Shown: piece after piece, positions 7,595-16,091 of the stretch
Layout of the letters: the number at the start of each line of letters is the position of its first letter
Numbering within the stretch: the stretch's first letter is position 1
Source of the DNA: CAZUGH01 sp964619785
GTDB lineage: Bacteria; Bacillota; Clostridia; Lachnospirales; Lachnospiraceae
Assembly (NCBI GenBank): GCA_964619785.1
Contig: CAZUGH010000019.1
Coordinates: forward strand, 1 to 31,313
Direction: 5' to 3'
Length of the DNA: 31,313 nt
The notes under the pieces: model-generated
What the model was told of the DNA's origin: nothing
What the model saw: only the letters and a program-made list of their open reading frames with translations
The model's database searches: none
Program-made: the position numbers and the translations under genes

Positions 7595-8932
7595 TTATTC
7601 CTCCTTCTCAAACATTCCCACTAAATCATAGCCCTGAGCCTCTGTCACTCGTAGTGTAACAATTGTCCCTGAGATAATCTCATAAGGAGCCTCAAAGAAA
7701 ATACAACCATCAACACCGGGAGCATCCATATATGTTCTGCCAACATAGACTTCATCTTCTGGAAGATATCCATCTACGATAGCTCGAACCGTCTTGCCAA
7801 CCATCTGATCATTCTTTGTAAACACCACATTTTGCTGTATATCCATCAGTTCAGATTGTCTCTCTTGCTTAACCTGTTCATCAATCTGACCATCCATCAT
7901 CGCTGCACTTGTTCCCTCTTCCGCCGAATATGTGAAAACACCTAGACGGTCAAATTTCATCTGTGTAACAAATTCCATCAGTTCCTGATGATTCTCATCC
8001 GTTTCACCAGGGAATCCGGTAATCAGTGTAGTCCGTAAAGCAATATCTGGAATTCTTTTTCGTAACATCGAAACCTTGTCTCGCAATTCGGTCTGGTTTG
8101 TTCTTCGACCCATTCGCTTTAAAATCGCATCGCTACAATGCTGGATTGGCATATCAAGATAATGACAAATCTTATCCTCAGTTGCTATTACTTCTGCCAA
8201 TTCTTCAGTAATCTCTTCTGGATAACAATATAAAACACGAATCATCTCAAATCCATCAATCGCGCATAAACGATGTAATAATTCCGGCAATCTCTTCTCA
8301 CCGTAGATATCTACACCATACACGGTAGTTTCCTGTGCAACAAGGATTAGTTCTTTGATACCACCTGCCGCCAATTCCTTTGCCTCTTCAACAAGCTCGT
8401 CCATTGGTACACTACGATAATGTCCCCTCAGTTTAGGTATAATACAATACGAACAACATTTGTTACATCCTTCTGCAATCTTTAGATAAGAAGTAAAACC
8501 TCCCATGCTGTTCACACGACTCGTCATTCCACTAGGCAAAGCATCAATATCTGCTAAGCATTCACTATTGCCTTTCTCAAGTGCTTCCTTAATAACTGGT
8601 ACAATCTGATCAAATGCTGTTGTACCAACAATTCCATCCACTTCAGGTAATTCTTCTCGTATCTCGTCATGATAACGCTGTGCCAAACATCCTGCAGCAA
8701 TCAATACCTTTAGATTACCCTGTTCCTTCCACTGCGCCATCTCAATCAGCGTCTCGATGCTTTCTTCTTTCGCATCATGTATAAAACAGCATGTATTCAC
8801 TACGATTACATCTGCTAATTCTTCTTCATCTGTAATTTCAAAGCCTTCCTTACTTATTAAAGAAAGCATCTTCTCACTATCAACTAAATTCTTGTCACAT
8901 CCTAGTGATACAAAAAATATTCTCATCATCAT
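7595..8932 (-). CDS. rimO: Ribosomal protein uS12 methylthiotransferase
   Basis: RimO is a radical-SAM enzyme that adds a methylthio group to a conserved aspartate of ribosomal protein S12. Three parts are visible: an N-terminal UPF0004 domain (RIFFVSLGCDKNLVDSE, with cysteines binding the second cluster, and later VVNTCCF and AAGCLAQRY), the radical-SAM core with the CxxxCxxC motif in EGCNKCCSYC, and a C-terminal TRAM domain that ends the protein. LGCDKNLVDSE and the overall order distinguish RimO from the tRNA enzyme MiaB. Several ATGs cluster at the start; I chose 8930-8932 because AAGGA lies 5 bases before it. It is the first gene of a nine-gene operon with a promoter at 8970-8997. Confidence 0.94.
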   Translation of the reverse strand: MMMRIFFVSLGCDKNLVDSEKMLSLISKEGFEITDEEELADVIVVNTCCFIHDAKEESIETLIEMAQWKEQGNLKVLIAAGCLAQRYHDEIREELPEVDGIVGTTAFDQIVPVIKEALEKGNSECLADIDALPSGMTSRVNSMGGFTSYLKIAEGCNKCCSYCIIPKLRGHYRSVPMDELVEEAKELAAGGIKELILVAQETTVYGVDIYGEKRLPELLHRLCAIDGFEMIRVLYCYPEEITEELAEVIATEDKICHYLDMPIQHCSDAILKRMGRRTNQTELRDKVSMLRKRIPDIALRTTLITGFPGETDENHQELMEFVTQMKFDRLGVFTYSAEEGTSAAMMDGQIDEQVKQERQSELMDIQQNVVFTKNDQMVGKTVRAIVDGYLPEDEVYVGRTYMDAPGVDGCIFFEAPYEIISGTIVTLRVTEAQGYDLVGMFEKEE

Positions 8933-8969
8933 TTCCATCCTTATCAGGGCATTTTACACCTATTTTTAC

Positions 8970-8997
8970 ATTGTATCAGTTTTAACAGAAAATGCAA
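8970..8997 (-). promoter_or_regulatory. Promoter of the rimO operon
   Basis: On the minus strand TTGCAT (8992-8997), a 16-base spacer and TACAAT (8970-8975) form a sigma-A-type promoter. TGA directly before the -10 box gives an extended -10. The start of transcription would be about 30 bases before the rimO start. No repeats suggesting an operator are evident. Confidence 0.65.
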
Positions 8998-9011
8998 TGT
9001 TTTTATGACAA

Positions 9012-9039
9012 TTGCCACTTTCTTTTTATGCCCTAATAT
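9012..9039 (+). promoter_or_regulatory. Possible promoter of the 542-residue membrane protein gene
   Basis: TTGCCA (9012-9017) matches five of six -35 bases, and TAATAT (9034-9039) follows after 16 bases as a moderate -10. A second AT-rich hexamer, TATATT at 9042-9047, is an alternative -10. The leader to the TTG start at 9101 would be about 55 bases. The call is tentative because this region is very AT-rich. Confidence 0.35.
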
Positions 9040-9100
9040 GTTATATTTTGTTCCATACCTATAAACAATTTGCATTTTATTAGGAAAGCGAGGGAATTTT

Positions 9101-10729
9101 TTGAGAACTAAAAAAAGCAAAATTATTTGCGCAATTATTATCTTTATTGTCGGTGCTTCATATTATTATGTGAAGTTACCTGCTCTGAATATTCATTCAT
9201 CCGGATTTTGGAGTTTCTTTATCCTGCTGGGGGTATTGATTTTAGGTGCTATTGCACTGACTGGCATCCAATTTGGATCGTCAGAGCGAGACATCTACTT
9301 CCAGATTCCTGATGGTAAGAAATTTATTGCCAAGATTATAGGGGGCATCACGGTTGCTCTTGTCTTAATCTACATTGTTGGTTCCATTTTATCATCTGAA
9401 ATTGTGAATTCAAAAAAATATCATGATTTGATTCAAATCAAAAATGGCGACTTTGACCAAGATATCAAACAGATTTCATATAATGAGATTCCGATTCTTG
9501 ATAAGGATTCCGCCAAAATCATTGGTAACCGTAAGATGGGTTCGATGGTTGAATTCATCTCACAATTTGAAGTTGCTAGCGATTACACTCAAATCAACTA
9601 CAAGAACAAACCAGTTCGAGTTACTCCATTAAAATATGGTAATCTCCTCAAGTGGTTCACGAATAATGGAGATGGTATCCCAGCCTACATTATGATTGAT
9701 ATGGCAACACAAAACGCTGAATGTATCAAGCTAAAAGAAGGAATGAAATACACAGAAGCCGATCATTTTGGTCGTAACATACATCGTTATCTTCGTTTTC
9801 GTTATCCAACATACATTTTTGACACACTGAATTTTGAATTAGATGAAACGGGTAGTCCTGTTTATATTTGCCCGGTCAAAGACTATACGATTGGTCTATT
9901 CGGGGGTGAAACCATTCAAAAAGTTGTTATCGTCAATGCAATAACCGGAGAAGATAAAGAATACACTGTTGCTGATGTACCGGCATGGGTTGATCGTGTT
10001 TATTCAGCTGACTTACTCGTATCATATTATAATTACTATGGCTCGTTACAGCATGGATATTGGAACTCCATTCTTAGTCAAAAAGATTGCCTGCGAACGA
10101 CAGATGGTTATAACTATATTGCACTAAACAACGATATCTGGGTATATACAGGAATCACAAGTGTCGGTCAAGATCAATCTAATGTAGGTTTCGTATTAAT
10201 GAATCAGCGAACTGGTGAGACAAAATACTATTCTATCTCCGGTGCAGAGGAGAATTCAGCTATGATTTCGGCAGAGGGTAAAGTTCAGCATTTAAACTAT
10301 GATGCGACTTTCCCAATCCTTCTCAATATCGCTGGCAAGCCCACATACTTTATCTGTCTTAAGGATAGTGCCGGTCTAGTAAAGCAATATGCTATGGTTA
10401 ATATTGAAAAGTATACAATTGTATCAACTGGTAATACAATTGCCGAATGTGAAAAGGATTACATTACTCAATTACAAAGTAGCGATACTGCCTCAGAAGA
10501 TGCTGACAACCCTACCGTTCTTCCAACGATAACAGGAAAAATCACACAGATTACACAAGCCGTCATCGATGGCAACTCTCATTTTTATATCTTACTCGAA
10601 GGAAATGATTCCATCTTCGATGTGAATGTAGATGAAAATCTCGGAATTATCAAGTATCAAGTAGGCAGTGAAATTACAATGGAATATACTCAAGGAGATA
10701 AGAGTTGTTCTGTCACTACAATCAAATAA
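9101..10729 (+). CDS. Membrane-anchored protein of unknown function
   Basis: I do not recognise this 542-residue protein. It has three hydrophobic segments at about residues 7-25, 36-57 and 77-98, followed by a polar region of about 440 residues with no further membrane span, which is probably outside the cell. That region is rich in aromatic residues (for example SYYNYYGSLQHGYW near residue 310). It ends in a beta-rich stretch (about 476-542, TGKITQITQAV onward) that resembles a small OB-like barrel. A Ser/Thr/Asp-rich linker precedes it. The start is a TTG with GAGGG six bases upstream. It is the only plus-strand gene of the first 13 kb, divergent from rimO and convergent with the LCP gene, and makes a single-gene unit ending at the palindromic terminator. 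Confidence 0.85.
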   Translation: MRTKKSKIICAIIIFIVGASYYYVKLPALNIHSSGFWSFFILLGVLILGAIALTGIQFGSSERDIYFQIPDGKKFIAKIIGGITVALVLIYIVGSILSSEIVNSKKYHDLIQIKNGDFDQDIKQISYNEIPILDKDSAKIIGNRKMGSMVEFISQFEVASDYTQINYKNKPVRVTPLKYGNLLKWFTNNGDGIPAYIMIDMATQNAECIKLKEGMKYTEADHFGRNIHRYLRFRYPTYIFDTLNFELDETGSPVYICPVKDYTIGLFGGETIQKVVIVNAITGEDKEYTVADVPAWVDRVYSADLLVSYYNYYGSLQHGYWNSILSQKDCLRTTDGYNYIALNNDIWVYTGITSVGQDQSNVGFVLMNQRTGETKYYSISGAEENSAMISAEGKVQHLNYDATFPILLNIAGKPTYFICLKDSAGLVKQYAMVNIEKYTIVSTGNTIAECEKDYITQLQSSDTASEDADNPTVLPTITGKITQITQAVIDGNSHFYILLEGNDSIFDVNVDENLGIIKYQVGSEITMEYTQGDKSCSVTTIK

Positions 10730-10739
10730 GATGTTATCA

Positions 10740-10769
10740 AAAAGACCAACTCCGCGGAGTTGGTCTTTT
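10740..10769. terminator. Symmetric two-way terminator
   Basis: A perfect 30-bp palindrome (AAAAGACCAACTCC, then its mirror GGAGTTGGTCTTTT around a central GC) lies between two convergent stops, ending one base before the LCP-protein stop at 10771. The flanking A and T runs are part of the palindrome, so it can terminate transcription in both directions: the membrane-protein gene on plus and relQ-folD-LCP on minus. Confidence 0.88.
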
Positions 10770-10770
10770 G

Positions 10771-11910
10771 TTATTTTATCGTTGCTTTTGGTGTAGCTGA
10801 TACACTCGGACTGGCTGATGCCATCGTCTTGGTATCCTCACCCGTCATAAATTTCTTAATTCGATCTCGATTGGTCTTCATGTCATCAATAATGATAAAG
10901 TCATTCATTAAGTTTGGATTTATTCCTGTCACTGCATGCTGCGAGTGATACGTACCTTCTTTTGGAACATTGATAGATTGAATCTTACTAATGTTCATAT
11001 CTTTTACTGCTGATACTAAGTCTATCGCATCCGAACTCTCTATATTCGTTTTGTAAATCAATGGCAGTATGTCATATACTAATTTTGTTAAACTAATCAT
11101 ACTCTTTTCTTTATATTTCTTGTAGATAGCCATCAACACTTTACGTTGTCTCTCATTACGACCTTCATTGTTGCTCTTACCTGAAACGGTAGGCACTTTT
11201 CGCACACGAGAATATCCCAATGCCTGATTACCATTCAAATGATTCTTGCCTGCATATAAATGTCTATTTGATGGATTAGAAATATAGTTAGTCGAATTTA
11301 AGTAGCTCGCTTCCTGGCTAGATAACTCGATTGTGACGCCACCTAACAAATCAATAATCTTCTCAAAATCTGAAAATTTAACAACTGCACGTCCATCAAT
11401 CGTTATTCCAAATGTTTTTTCTAATGTAGAAGTAAGAAGTTTACCACCACCGTTATTATATACATTGTTTAACTTAGTTGCTTTGTTTACACCAGGCATT
11501 GTCGCATAAATATCTCTCATAAAAGAGATCATCTTGACTGTACCCTTATCGGTATTGACACTTAACACAATCATGCAATCGGTATTGCCCTGGTCCGACT
11601 CTTCTCCATATCCAATATTCTCAACACCAACTAAAAGGAAGTTTTTGATACTCTCCTTATCCTCAACTTTGTCAGCATCAGGAATACTCGCACCTTCTGA
11701 ACTTGAATTTTCCAATTCTGATTTGATCTGATTATCTGCGTCTGTCTCATAATTGATACGTCCAAGGAAAATCCAAACGATAATACCAAATACCAGTGCC
11801 ATTCCACCTAGAATTGAGCCCATAATAATCAGGATTTTCTTCCACATCTTCATCTTCTTTTTCACTGGAACTTCTGTCACTTTATCTTCTATTACATCAT
11901 TATCGTTCAA
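10771..11910 (-). CDS. LytR-CpsA-Psr (LCP) family cell-wall ligase
   Basis: LCP proteins transfer undecaprenyl-linked polymers such as teichoic acids or capsule to peptidoglycan on the outer face of the membrane. This 379-residue protein has a cytoplasmic Lys-rich head, a single membrane span at about residues 25-50 and an extracellular LCP domain. The domain carries the family blocks NFLLVGVEN, GNTDCMIVLSVN, ISFMRDIYATMPG, KLNNVYNNGG, FEKIIDLLGGV and the late arginine-rich GYSRVRKVP and NEGRNERQRKV. The start is a TTG whose AGGAG lies 6 bases upstream inside the final folD codons. It follows folD by 2 bases and ends the relQ-folD-LCP operon. Which polymer it handles cannot be told from sequence. 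Confidence 0.92.
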   Translation of the reverse strand: MNDNDVIEDKVTEVPVKKKMKMWKKILIIMGSILGGMALVFGIIVWIFLGRINYETDADNQIKSELENSSSEGASIPDADKVEDKESIKNFLLVGVENIGYGEESDQGNTDCMIVLSVNTDKGTVKMISFMRDIYATMPGVNKATKLNNVYNNGGGKLLTSTLEKTFGITIDGRAVVKFSDFEKIIDLLGGVTIELSSQEASYLNSTNYISNPSNRHLYAGKNHLNGNQALGYSRVRKVPTVSGKSNNEGRNERQRKVLMAIYKKYKEKSMISLTKLVYDILPLIYKTNIESSDAIDLVSAVKDMNISKIQSINVPKEGTYHSQHAVTGINPNLMNDFIIIDDMKTNRDRIKKFMTGEDTKTMASASPSVSATPKATIK

Positions 11911-11912
11911 AA

Positions 11913-12743
11913 CTATCTCCTTTTTGCTTCAATGCAATTATTCATCAGCATAGCAATTGTCATAGGACCAACGCCTCCTGGAACAGGTGTGATTGCTGAT
12001 GCTTTTGGCTCAACACTATCAAAGTCAACATCGCCACATAATTTGCCATCTTCACCTCGATGAATTCCGACATCTATGACAACTGCACCATCTTTCACAA
12101 AGGAAGCATCCACAAACTTTGGTTTACCAATTGCTACAATTAAGATATCTGCACGATTGGTCACTTCTTTTAAATTCTTCGTACGTGAATGGCATACTGT
12201 AACTGTCGCATTCTCACGTAGCATCAACAATGCCATTGGCTTGCCAACAATGTTGCTTCGACCAATTATAACACATTCCTTACCTTCCATCTCAACGCCC
12301 GAACGCTTCAATAGCTGAACAATTCCTGCAGGTGTACAAGACACATAACCCTTTTGTCCAATGCTTAGAGCACCAACACTCTGTGGGTGAAAACCATCAA
12401 CATCTTTCAATGGCGAAATCGTCTGAATCACTAAGTCCTCATCAATATGAGACGGTAATGGAAGCTGTACAAGAATTCCTTGAACATCATCCCGTTCATT
12501 TAGACTACGAACCAATTCAAGCAACTCATCCTGGCTCGTCTCTTCTGGAAGTTCATATGCGAGAGAACGAATCCCAATATACTCACATGCCTTCTTCTTG
12601 TTTCCTACATATACGGTAGATGCGGGATCATTTCCCACCTGAATAACTGCTAATGTCACATCCAAATGGTCTCTTGCCACTTCTTCTTTACATTCTTCTT
12701 TTACTTGAGCTGAAATCTTCTTTCCGTCAATAATTTGTGCCAT
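11913..12743 (-). CDS. folD: Methylene-THF dehydrogenase / methenyl-THF cyclohydrolase
   Basis: FolD is a bifunctional cytosolic enzyme that oxidises 5,10-methylene-THF to methenyl-THF with NAD(P) and hydrolyses it to 10-formyl-THF. The 276 residues are close to the usual 280-290. Family marks are YVGNKKKACEYIG (with the catalytic Lys), GILVQLPLPSHID, the Rossmann stretch VIIGRSNIVGKPMA and the C-terminal TPVPGGVGPMT. The start ATG has GGAGG 11 bases upstream. It lies 22 bases after relQ and 2 bases before the LCP gene, so all three share a transcript. Formate-THF ligase (fhs), its partner in one-carbon metabolism, is in a separate operon at 20126-21793. Confidence 0.97.
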   Translation of the reverse strand: MAQIIDGKKISAQVKEECKEEVARDHLDVTLAVIQVGNDPASTVYVGNKKKACEYIGIRSLAYELPEETSQDELLELVRSLNERDDVQGILVQLPLPSHIDEDLVIQTISPLKDVDGFHPQSVGALSIGQKGYVSCTPAGIVQLLKRSGVEMEGKECVIIGRSNIVGKPMALLMLRENATVTVCHSRTKNLKEVTNRADILIVAIGKPKFVDASFVKDGAVVIDVGIHRGEDGKLCGDVDFDSVEPKASAITPVPGGVGPMTIAMLMNNCIEAKRR

Positions 12744-12765
12744 AATCTAAATAACCTCCATAATT

Positions 12766-13458
12766 TTATTCTAAATCTATATCTGAATTGTTTTCGATAA
12801 TTCGATCTCGTAGTGACTGCATATGATGGTCGGTACGATTAATCACATCTGCACAAGCACGTAATTCGTACACAATACTCTCTGCATCACTGATATTTTT
12901 CTTATATTTCAATTGGTGTTCAAGACTTGCCCAGAAATTCATAGCAATCGTACGAATCTGTACCTCTACACGAAGTGATTCCTTACGATCCGAGAAAAAT
13001 ACTGGCACCTCTACAATCAAATGAAGACTTCGATATCCATTCATCTTCGGTTTTTTGATATAATCCTTCATCTGTACCAGAACGATATCATCTTGACGAA
13101 TCAACATATCCGCAATCTTATAAATATCATCAATAAAGGCGCAAATCACTCGAATACCAGCCACATCATTCAAATTCTCTTTTACAGAATCCACAGTTAG
13201 GGGGCATCCTTTTTTCTTTAATTTCGTTGTAATACTCTGAGGCGTCTTAATCCTTGTCTTAATGTGGTCAATCGGGTTGCGCTGTCTTGTAATGGAAAGT
13301 TCGTCATTCAAAACCTCTAGTTTTGTTCGAACCTCACGAATTGCACAATTATACATCATAACCATCTCTCGAAATTCTTCCGCTTCAAAAGTATGTTCTA
13401 TATCTTCCGGTACATCTGTACGTTGCAGATATACACGTTCTAAATCATTCTCCATCAT
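12766..13458 (-). CDS. relQ: Small alarmone synthetase, RelQ/YjbM type
   Basis: The protein makes (p)ppGpp from GTP or GDP and ATP. At 230 residues from the chosen start it is a single-domain synthetase: it lacks the HD hydrolase and regulatory domains of long RelA/SpoT enzymes. The synthetase blocks RIKTPQSITTKLKKKG, VNDVAGIR-like LNDVAGIRVIC, KMNGYRSLHLIVE and RVEVQIRTIAMNFWASLEHQLKYKK match the RelQ/YjbM branch. The open frame starts 14 codons earlier, but the promoter at 13503-13531 would start transcription at about 13496, past that upstream ATG, and AAGGAG lies 11 bases before the ATG at 13456-13458. It leads the relQ-folD-LCP operon and diverges from the 92-residue gene. RelQ is used as a family name; RelP is the alternative. 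Confidence 0.88.
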   Translation of the reverse strand: MMENDLERVYLQRTDVPEDIEHTFEAEEFREMVMMYNCAIREVRTKLEVLNDELSITRQRNPIDHIKTRIKTPQSITTKLKKKGCPLTVDSVKENLNDVAGIRVICAFIDDIYKIADMLIRQDDIVLVQMKDYIKKPKMNGYRSLHLIVEVPVFFSDRKESLRVEVQIRTIAMNFWASLEHQLKYKKNISDAESIVYELRACADVINRTDHHMQSLRDRIIENNSDIDLE

Positions 13459-13502
13459 GGTCTTGTCTTCTCCTTCGTGTTTTCCTGAAACCATACCCAA
13501 AT

Positions 13503-13531
13503 ATTATACCTTTTTTCCATATAAAAGACAA
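13503..13531 (-). promoter_or_regulatory. Promoter of relQ-folD-LCP operon
   Basis: On the minus strand TTGTCT (13526-13531), a 17-base spacer and a perfect TATAAT (13503-13508) form a sigma-A-type promoter. It is back to back with the promoter of the 92-residue gene, with only 11 bases between the two -35 boxes. Confidence 0.72.
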
Positions 13532-13542
13532 GTCGTTTATCA

Positions 13543-13571
13543 TTGAATCCGTGAGACAATCATGCTATAAT
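13543..13571 (+). promoter_or_regulatory. Promoter of the 92-residue protein gene
   Basis: TTGAAT (13543-13548), a 17-base spacer and a perfect TATAAT (13566-13571) preceded by TGC give a strong extended -10 promoter. AAAAGGAGG and the ATG at 13595 follow within 25 bases, so the leader is short. Confidence 0.78.
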
Positions 13572-13594
13572 GTAGCAGAAAAAGGAGGCACACC

Positions 13595-13873
13595 ATGTTT
13601 CGTATTTGGGCAAAAATTTTCAAGGATAGTCATATGATTCAAGATATGGTTGTAACGAATGACGACAAAGCACTTTCTCGTACAAAGAAGGTATTCGCTG
13701 CAATTGACGAGATTTGTTATTCTTTCGATTTATCAAAACCAATCTGGCTTGATCATAATATTGAAGAATTTAAACGTATAAGTAAAACAAGGTTTCACCA
13801 GGATAATTTTATTGATACGATTGATTTTGATTTTTTTGAATTACACATAATAGAAGAAGACGATGACTATTAA
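13595..13873 (+). CDS. Small acidic-tailed protein of unknown function
   Basis: I cannot assign a function to this 92-residue protein, although it resembles short unnamed proteins I recall from Lachnospiraceae; that is memory, not a search. It begins MFRIWAKIFKDSHM, has no signal peptide or membrane span, carries a likely helix (TKKVFAAIDEICYSFDLS) and a KPIWLDHNIEEFKR block, and ends in a strand-like FFELHIIEEDDDY with an acidic tail. AGGAGG lies 7 bases before the ATG, and the promoter at 13543-13571 is near consensus. Codon use looks like the neighbouring genes. The end of the coding region forms one arm of its terminator. It is a single-gene unit, divergent from relQ and convergent with galE. 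Reality as a gene is well supported; role unknown. Confidence 0.85.
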   Translation: MFRIWAKIFKDSHMIQDMVVTNDDKALSRTKKVFAAIDEICYSFDLSKPIWLDHNIEEFKRISKTRFHQDNFIDTIDFDFFELHIIEEDDDY

Positions 13874-13888
13874 GCCACCGTCTTTTTT
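13859..13888 (+). terminator. Terminator overlapping the end of the 92-residue gene
   Basis: A stem with arms beginning GACG (13859) and ending CGTC (13882), eight pairs with two mismatches and a loop of about 4 bases, is followed by six T (13883-13888). The upstream arm includes the last codons and the stop (13871-13873). On the minus strand the same stem is followed by TTCTTCTATT, so it may also slow galE transcripts. Confidence 0.65.
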
Positions 13889-13891
13889 GTC

Positions 13892-14884
13892 TTATTTGGA
13901 TTGATAACCATTGGGATGGCTTTTATGCCATTTCCATGCCGATTGAATAATTTCTTCTAATGAATCATGTTCAGGCTTCCAGCCAAGTACATTCTTCGCC
14001 TTTTCGCTAGATGCGATTAATTGAGCGGGATCTCCACCCCTTCTCTCACACATCTTCGCAGGAATCTCATGTCCTGTAACTTTTCTAGCAGTCTCAATAA
14101 CATCATTAACAGAAAATCCAATTCCATTACCAAGATTAAATACATTGCTTTCATTCCCCTTGCGTAAATACTCTACCGCAAGAATGTGAGCCAATGCCAA
14201 ATCCGTTACATGAATGTAGTCACGAACGCAGGTACCATCCGGCGTATCATAATCTGTACCAAACACAGATATGAACTCCCTCTTACCATTAGGCACTTGC
14301 AAAATCAATGGAATCAGGTGACTCTCAGGATTGTGTGCCTCTCCAATCTTACCCGATTCATGGGCTCCGCATGCGTTGAAATATCTCAATGCTACATATC
14401 GAAGGTCATGTGCAACATCTGTCCAATGGAACATCTTCTCCATCGATAACTTCGTCTCACCATAAGTATTTGTTGGTGATGTACAATCATTTTCTGTAAT
14501 AGGAATTTTCTTCGGTTCACCATACGTGGCAGCAGTTGAAGAAAATACAACTTTATCAATTCCATGTGCTACTAACGCCTCAAGCAAGTTCTCCGTTCCA
14601 CATAAGTTATTATTATAATACTTTAATGGATCTGTCATGCTCTCTCCAACGAGTGAGCATGCTGCAAAATGAATGACAGCATCAATCTTTTCTTGTTCAA
14701 GAACCTGATCCAAAAATGTGCGGTCACGAATATCACCCTCATAAAATCTGGCTTTTGGATGAATCGCCTCGCGATAACCAGTTAACAGATTATCAATAAC
14801 AACAACATCCTCACCACGATCAATCAATTCATATACAGTATGTGAGCCAATATAACCCGCTCCACCTAAAACTAAAATTGCCAT
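13892..14884 (-). CDS. galE: UDP-glucose 4-epimerase
   Basis: GalE interconverts UDP-galactose and UDP-glucose with bound NAD. The 330-residue protein is a short-chain dehydrogenase-type epimerase: GGAGYIGSHT at the N-terminus is the NAD loop, DIRDRTFL and HFAACSLVGES follow, then the catalytic SSTAATYG and YGETK (Tyr-x3-Lys), FNACGAHESGKIGE and CVRDYIHVTDLA. The start at 14882-14884 has GGAGG 8 bases upstream; a longer in-frame ATG five codons earlier overlaps that ribosome site and is unlikely. It follows galK by 27 bases and is the last gene of the hydratase-galK-galE operon. A role in Leloir galactose use is supported by galK; GalE also supplies UDP-galactose for surface sugars. Confidence 0.97.
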   Translation of the reverse strand: MAILVLGGAGYIGSHTVYELIDRGEDVVVIDNLLTGYREAIHPKARFYEGDIRDRTFLDQVLEQEKIDAVIHFAACSLVGESMTDPLKYYNNNLCGTENLLEALVAHGIDKVVFSSTAATYGEPKKIPITENDCTSPTNTYGETKLSMEKMFHWTDVAHDLRYVALRYFNACGAHESGKIGEAHNPESHLIPLILQVPNGKREFISVFGTDYDTPDGTCVRDYIHVTDLALAHILAVEYLRKGNESNVFNLGNGIGFSVNDVIETARKVTGHEIPAKMCERRGGDPAQLIASSEKAKNVLGWKPEHDSLEEIIQSAWKWHKSHPNGYQSK

Positions 14885-14911
14885 GTATTTATCCTCCATA
14901 ACTTCTACATT

Positions 14912-16078
14912 CTACAGAACCTCTGGTCTTCCACCAACCTTGACAATATAAAAGTCAGGTTCATAACCAATCTTCTGCACATATTGTTCTTTTACCTTCT
15001 CCTGAAATGCATCAATGCATTCGTTTTCCACAACAGCAATTGCACATCCACCAAAGCCTGCACCAGTCATACGTGCTCCAAGGACGCCCTCCTGATTCCA
15101 TGCCGTTTCAACTAATGTGTCAAGTTCAAGACCTGTCACTTCATAATCATCACGAAGTGAACAATGCGATTCATTCATCAACTGACCAAACTTCTCGTAA
15201 TTGCAATCCACTAAAGCTTGTACAGCATCTTTTGTTCTCTGGTTTTCAAAAACCACATGATGTGCACGCTTTCGCAGGCACTCGTCTGTAATCAGCTTGC
15301 TTGCATTTTCCCATTCCGATATACTCAAATCACACAAAAATTTGATATTGTAATGGTTCTGTACTTGTTTTAAAGCTTTCTCACATTCACTTCGACGTTC
15401 ATTATACTTTGAATCAGCCAATTCTCGTTTTTTGTTGGTATTCATAATCACAATTCTCGATGATTTCATAACGAATGGCACATACTGATAAGCCAAATTC
15501 TGTGTATTCAGATAGATTGCACGACCTTTTTTCCCCATTGCAATGGCAAACTGGTCCATAACTCCACAAGGAACGCCATTATAACGATTCTCAGAATGTT
15601 GACATATCAAAGCCAAGTCTGTCATATCATAATCAAGCCCGTACAAATCCATGCAAACATATCCAGTTAATACCTCGATTGATGCAGAAGAAGATAACCC
15701 TGAGGAATTTGGAAGTGTTCCATAAAACAAAATATCTAATCCTTTATCAATTCCATATCCACCTTGAATCAAGGTATAAATCATGCCTTTTGGGTAATTC
15801 GTCCAGTCACCCTCTTGTTTCTGAAACAAGGTATTCAATGTCATCTCACGAATACCACTTTCCGAAAAATTCAAAGAAAACATACGAACTATATTGTCAT
15901 CTCGTTTTCTAGCTACCGCATATGTGCCTATTGTCAAGGCACAAGGGAAAACGTGACCACCATTATAGTCCGTATGCTCTCCTATTAAGTTAACTCGTCC
16001 AGGTGCGAAATATGTCTTCGCACCCTCTGAGTCTCCAAACGTATTGCTAAAATCCTTCATCAAATCTCGATTCAACAC
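14912..16078 (-). CDS. galK: Galactokinase
   Basis: GalK phosphorylates galactose at C1 with ATP, the first step of the Leloir pathway. This 388-residue GHMP-family kinase has the galactokinase signature GRVNLIGEHTDYNGG near the N-terminus, the GHMP ATP loop LPNSSGLSSSAS, the block CGVMDQFAIAMG and the C-terminal MTGAGFGGCAIA. The start is a GTG at 16076-16078 with GAGG about 10 bases upstream; the second codon TTG is a weaker option. It lies 13 bases after the hydratase stop. The uridylyltransferase galT, normally the third Leloir gene, is not in this window. Confidence 0.97.
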   Translation of the reverse strand: MLNRDLMKDFSNTFGDSEGAKTYFAPGRVNLIGEHTDYNGGHVFPCALTIGTYAVARKRDDNIVRMFSLNFSESGIREMTLNTLFQKQEGDWTNYPKGMIYTLIQGGYGIDKGLDILFYGTLPNSSGLSSSASIEVLTGYVCMDLYGLDYDMTDLALICQHSENRYNGVPCGVMDQFAIAMGKKGRAIYLNTQNLAYQYVPFVMKSSRIVIMNTNKKRELADSKYNERRSECEKALKQVQNHYNIKFLCDLSISEWENASKLITDECLRKRAHHVVFENQRTKDAVQALVDCNYEKFGQLMNESHCSLRDDYEVTGLELDTLVETAWNQEGVLGARMTGAGFGGCAIAVVENECIDAFQEKVKEQYVQKIGYEPDFYIVKVGGRPEVL

Positions 16079-16091
16079 GATAATCTTACCT

